Below, in pieces: positions 11,779 to 13,942 of a stretch of 13,942 nucleotides of DNA. The notes beneath the pieces were generated by a model that was not told the origin of the DNA, did not search any database, and saw only the letters and a list, made by a program, of their open reading frames with translations. Source of the stretch: Actinomycetales bacterium. Lineage in GTDB: Bacteria > Actinomycetota > Actinomycetes > Actinomycetales > Microbacteriaceae. A program made the position numbers and the translations under genes. The stretch is from NCBI GenBank assembly GCA_015655255.1, contig JAATFJ010000063.1:1-13942 (forward strand). Reading direction: 5' to 3'. Within the stretch, counting starts at the first letter, position 1; every line of letters begins with the position of its first letter.

Positions 11779-13942
11779 AGTCCTCGCCCATATCCGCGCT
11801 CCGGAGCAGAGCGCTGGGCTGAATCGGATACCAGTTGATCCGCACTGAGCCTCCGCGCTTGTTGGTATGCGCTCTGCGCCGCGCGGAACTCGTGTGCATG
11901 CGCACGGTCGGTGATCTGCTCGGGGCTATCGAGCACCATCGGTCCGGGGACGCCGTGCTTCTGCCGGTAGAGCTGGATGGTGGTCGCGGCCTGCAGCCAC
12001 GCTTCGCGGGCCTGGTCCTGCGCAGGTGGCGTTCCGAGTCGTCGCGTCCACGGCTCCCCCGCTTTGAATGCGTCGATCGTGAGGGCTCTCGCGGTGCGGG
12101 TGATGATCTGCTCGCGTTCTGTCAACGCGGCGCGCATGTCGTCGGGGATCTGCCCTTTCGGAATGGGGATGAGGCCGGCGACTCGCTTGGGGATGACTGC
12201 GCGCGAACCGCGGCGAGGCTCCCCCGCGAGGCGATTCAGCACCTCGACGATCGCGGCAGCCGGATGAGGGTGTCCGTCGAGTCTCGGTGCGGTGCGACGG
12301 ACGAGGTCTTCAACGTCGTGCCCGTTGGACTCGCCTCGGCGGAGTGCGCCCTCGACCTGAACACGGTCGTCGGTGTCGAGGATGTGATCCACCTGCGCGT
12401 CGGAGAGCCCACTGGATGCAAGGAGCACCTCCCACCGGTCGTGCTGGGCGTGCGCGGCGATGGTCTCGTACTCGGCGATGAGCTGGGTAAGCGAGGCGTA
12501 TTCGCTGACGGCGAGCCGCAGCGTTTCGGTGGCGGTCTGCTCCGCGCCGCGGCGAGCCAGGACATCGGTCAGGATGCTCTGGCCGTCGCGCTCCTGCGCG
12601 TACTCGTCATGGTGATCCTCGACCCCGGCATCCTGATCGGTCGGGATATAGATGTGGTTGGCGTCGCGGCCGCGAGTGGCGGCGACGTAGAGGAGTTCCC
12701 GCGTTGCGGTCTGCGGGTCGATGATCGCGTGCGCCGTGTCGACGGTGGCCCCCTGGGCGCGGTGAACGGTCGTCGCGTATCCGAGCTCGACGTGCTCGCG
12801 TACGTACTCGGCGGGCAGGACGATCCCTTGTCCGAAAGGTGCGCCGTTCCTACCGAGTCGGCGGATGGCGAGAGAGCCGTCGTCGAACCGTCCGGTCACA
12901 GCCCAGCGGTCGCCGTTCTTCACCCATCTGCCGTCGGCGGCGGTGAGGCGGCGGTCGTTGCTCCTTGTGACGACCTCATCCCCTACGCTCGCGGTCGTTC
13001 CGTCATGCAGAGAGGCTCCGCCGGGTTCGACAGCGCCAGCGTCGATCAGATCGGTGCGGGCGCGCTTGTTCAGCTCCCCGACGATCTGCGCGGTCGCGGC
13101 GATCATGACCGTGGATAGACCCGCGGTCTTGTCGGCGCGCCAGGCTGCATACGCGGTGTCGAGGATCGTGTCGGTGTCGCCGTCGTGGATGCGATCGTGA
13201 TCGCTGTAGGCAGCAAGTGCTTCAGTGTCCCCGTGGCGGAGTTGGAGGGTGGCGGTCTTCTCCCAGTCGTTCCGGAAGCGGCGCACGTCGGTGAGCTCCG
13301 GAGCGTCGCCGCGGCCACGGGCGAGCATCCCGAACGCCCCGCCCGTCTCGATGGCGGTGAGCTGTGCCCAGTCTCCGATGAGTACGACCTTCGCACCGAC
13401 TTCAGCGGCGTGGGTCGTGATGCGGTCCAGCGCGAGGGTTCCGGCGAGGGATGCCTCGTCGAGGAGCACGAGCTGCCCGCTGGTGAGATCCCATCGGCCG
13501 TTCTCATGATCGTGGAGGAACTTGGCGGTGTTCTCAGTGGGGATGCCGAGCTCCGTCCCGAGGACTTCAGCGGCAGCCGCGGAGGGAGCCAGGCCGATCA
13601 CGGAGTTCTCGCCGTGGGTGCCCGTCCAAGCGCGATGCAGCGCGCGAAGCGCCGTCGTCTTACCCGCGCCCGCGGGGCCGACGAGAAGGTCGAGCATCCG
13701 TCCGGAGGTCGAGAGCTGGGTGATCGCGACCGCCTGATCCTCGGCAAGAGTCACACCCTGCTCGTCGGAACCGGTGGTGTGCCGGTGGGCTGCCCTGGCG
13801 GATACCCTCGGACCATCCGTCCGACGCGAGAGAGCCAGAAGTCGGGTTTCGGCGTCGAGGATGTCCTGGCTGCTGTACGCGATCGTGTCGCGCGGTTGGA
13901 ACGCCGGATAGCCGTCATCCTGCATGAATGGGCCGGGCGAGA
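11775..13942 (-). CDS. MobF-family conjugative relaxase, C-terminal helicase part (partial)
   Basis: The frame is open through base 13942, so the N-terminal relaxase (nicking) domain lies outside the window; about 722 residues are visible. Counting from the internal Met at 13925, the superfamily 1 RecD-like helicase motifs are: Walker A GPAGAGKT (83-90), Walker B VLLDEAS (143-149), motif III LIGDWAQLTAIETGG (172-186), motif IV-like LTDVRRFRN (201-209), HRAQGATVD (378-386) and YVAATRGR (403-410). The text just before the Walker A (TSQ-like 'YSSQDILDAETRLLAL') and the rest match actinobacterial TraA/TrwC-type proteins, usually well over 1000 residues in full. They nick DNA at the transfer origin and unwind it during conjugation. 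The C-terminal ~250 residues are helical and end in a usual Arg/Gly-rich tail. The TAA stop overlaps the convergent GHKL gene's stop by 4 bases. It marks the locus as part of a conjugative or mobilisable element. Confidence 0.9.
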   Translation of the reverse strand, partial: SPGPFMQDDGYPAFQPRDTIAYSSQDILDAETRLLALSRRTDGPRVSARAAHRHTTGSDEQGVTLAEDQAVAITQLSTSGRMLDLLVGPAGAGKTTALRALHRAWTGTHGENSVIGLAPSAAAAEVLGTELGIPTENTAKFLHDHENGRWDLTSGQLVLLDEASLAGTLALDRITTHAAEVGAKVVLIGDWAQLTAIETGGAFGMLARGRGDAPELTDVRRFRNDWEKTATLQLRHGDTEALAAYSDHDRIHDGDTDTILDTAYAAWRADKTAGLSTVMIAATAQIVGELNKRARTDLIDAGAVEPGGASLHDGTTASVGDEVVTRSNDRRLTAADGRWVKNGDRWAVTGRFDDGSLAIRRLGRNGAPFGQGIVLPAEYVREHVELGYATTVHRAQGATVDTAHAIIDPQTATRELLYVAATRGRDANHIYIPTDQDAGVEDHHDEYAQERDGQSILTDVLARRGAEQTATETLRLAVSEYASLTQLIAEYETIAAHAQHDRWEVLLASSGLSDAQVDHILDTDDRVQVEGALRRGESNGHDVEDLVRRTAPRLDGHPHPAAAIVEVLNRLAGEPRRGSRAVIPKRVAGLIPIPKGQIPDDMRAALTEREQIITRTARALTIDAFKAGEPWTRRLGTPPAQDQAREAWLQAATTIQLYRQKHGVPGPMVLDSPEQITDRAHAHEFRAAQSAYQQARRLSADQLVSDSAQRSAPERGYGRGL

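Noticed and set aside
1..13942. CRISPR array, tRNA, insertion sequence or attachment site
   Set aside because: Scanning by eye found no regularly spaced repeats, transposase-like protein, tRNA-like cloverleaf or duplicated ends in the window.

Overview
The window is high-GC DNA with GC-biased codons and tightly packed genes, which suggests an actinobacterium, possibly a Microbacteriaceae-like or related host (inference from base composition and protein style, not proven). It holds a dense block of predicted anti-phage / DNA-modification genes lying directly against the 3' end of a conjugation gene. The block is therefore probably carried on a plasmid or an integrative conjugative element.

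Layout. A leftward operon fills 8855 down to base 1 and runs out of the window. Its genes, in transcription order, are: a DUF1156-type adenine DNA methyltransferase (8855-6012); a large DUF499 P-loop ATPase with an N-terminal Swt1-like HEPN segment (6009-2638); a MORC/MutL-like GHKL ATPase (2641-1109); a DUF4420 PD-(D/E)XK nuclease (1116-118); and the first 42 codons of a fifth gene (128-1). Consecutive genes overlap by 4-11 bases or are 2 bases apart, so they are almost certainly co-transcribed and translationally coupled. A 159-base divergent spacer (8856-9014) with two perfect palindromes separates this operon from a rightward pair: a C5-cytosine DNA methyltransferase (9015-10112) and a second, different GHKL ATPase ending in a TIGR02391/Hypoth_Ymh-like domain (10117-11778). 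The last gene's stop codon overlaps by 4 bases the stop of a convergent MobF-family relaxase-helicase, of which only the C-terminal ~720 residues are in the window (13942-11775).

How the genes may work together. The parts match two separately described kinds of defence gene set. One is DUF1156 methylase + DUF499 ATPase, as in helicase-methylase-ATPase clusters. The other is MORC-like ATPase + DUF4420 nuclease + C5-methyltransferase, as in the MutL/MORC-associated restriction-modification operons, which usually also carry a Z1-domain and an AIPR protein. Here the two are fused into one operon plus a divergent arm. My working model is that the methylases mark self DNA, the DUF499 and GHKL ATPases act as DNA-sensing or clamping motors, and the PD-(D/E)XK nuclease (perhaps with HEPN-type RNase segments) is the effector. 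The pairing of two methyltransferases of different chemistry, two unrelated GHKL ATPases and two R-N-x3-H HEPN-like motifs across one divergent promoter region is the most promising novelty.

I see no tRNA, rRNA, CRISPR array, insertion sequence or attachment site. No gene-free stretch exceeds 300 bases.
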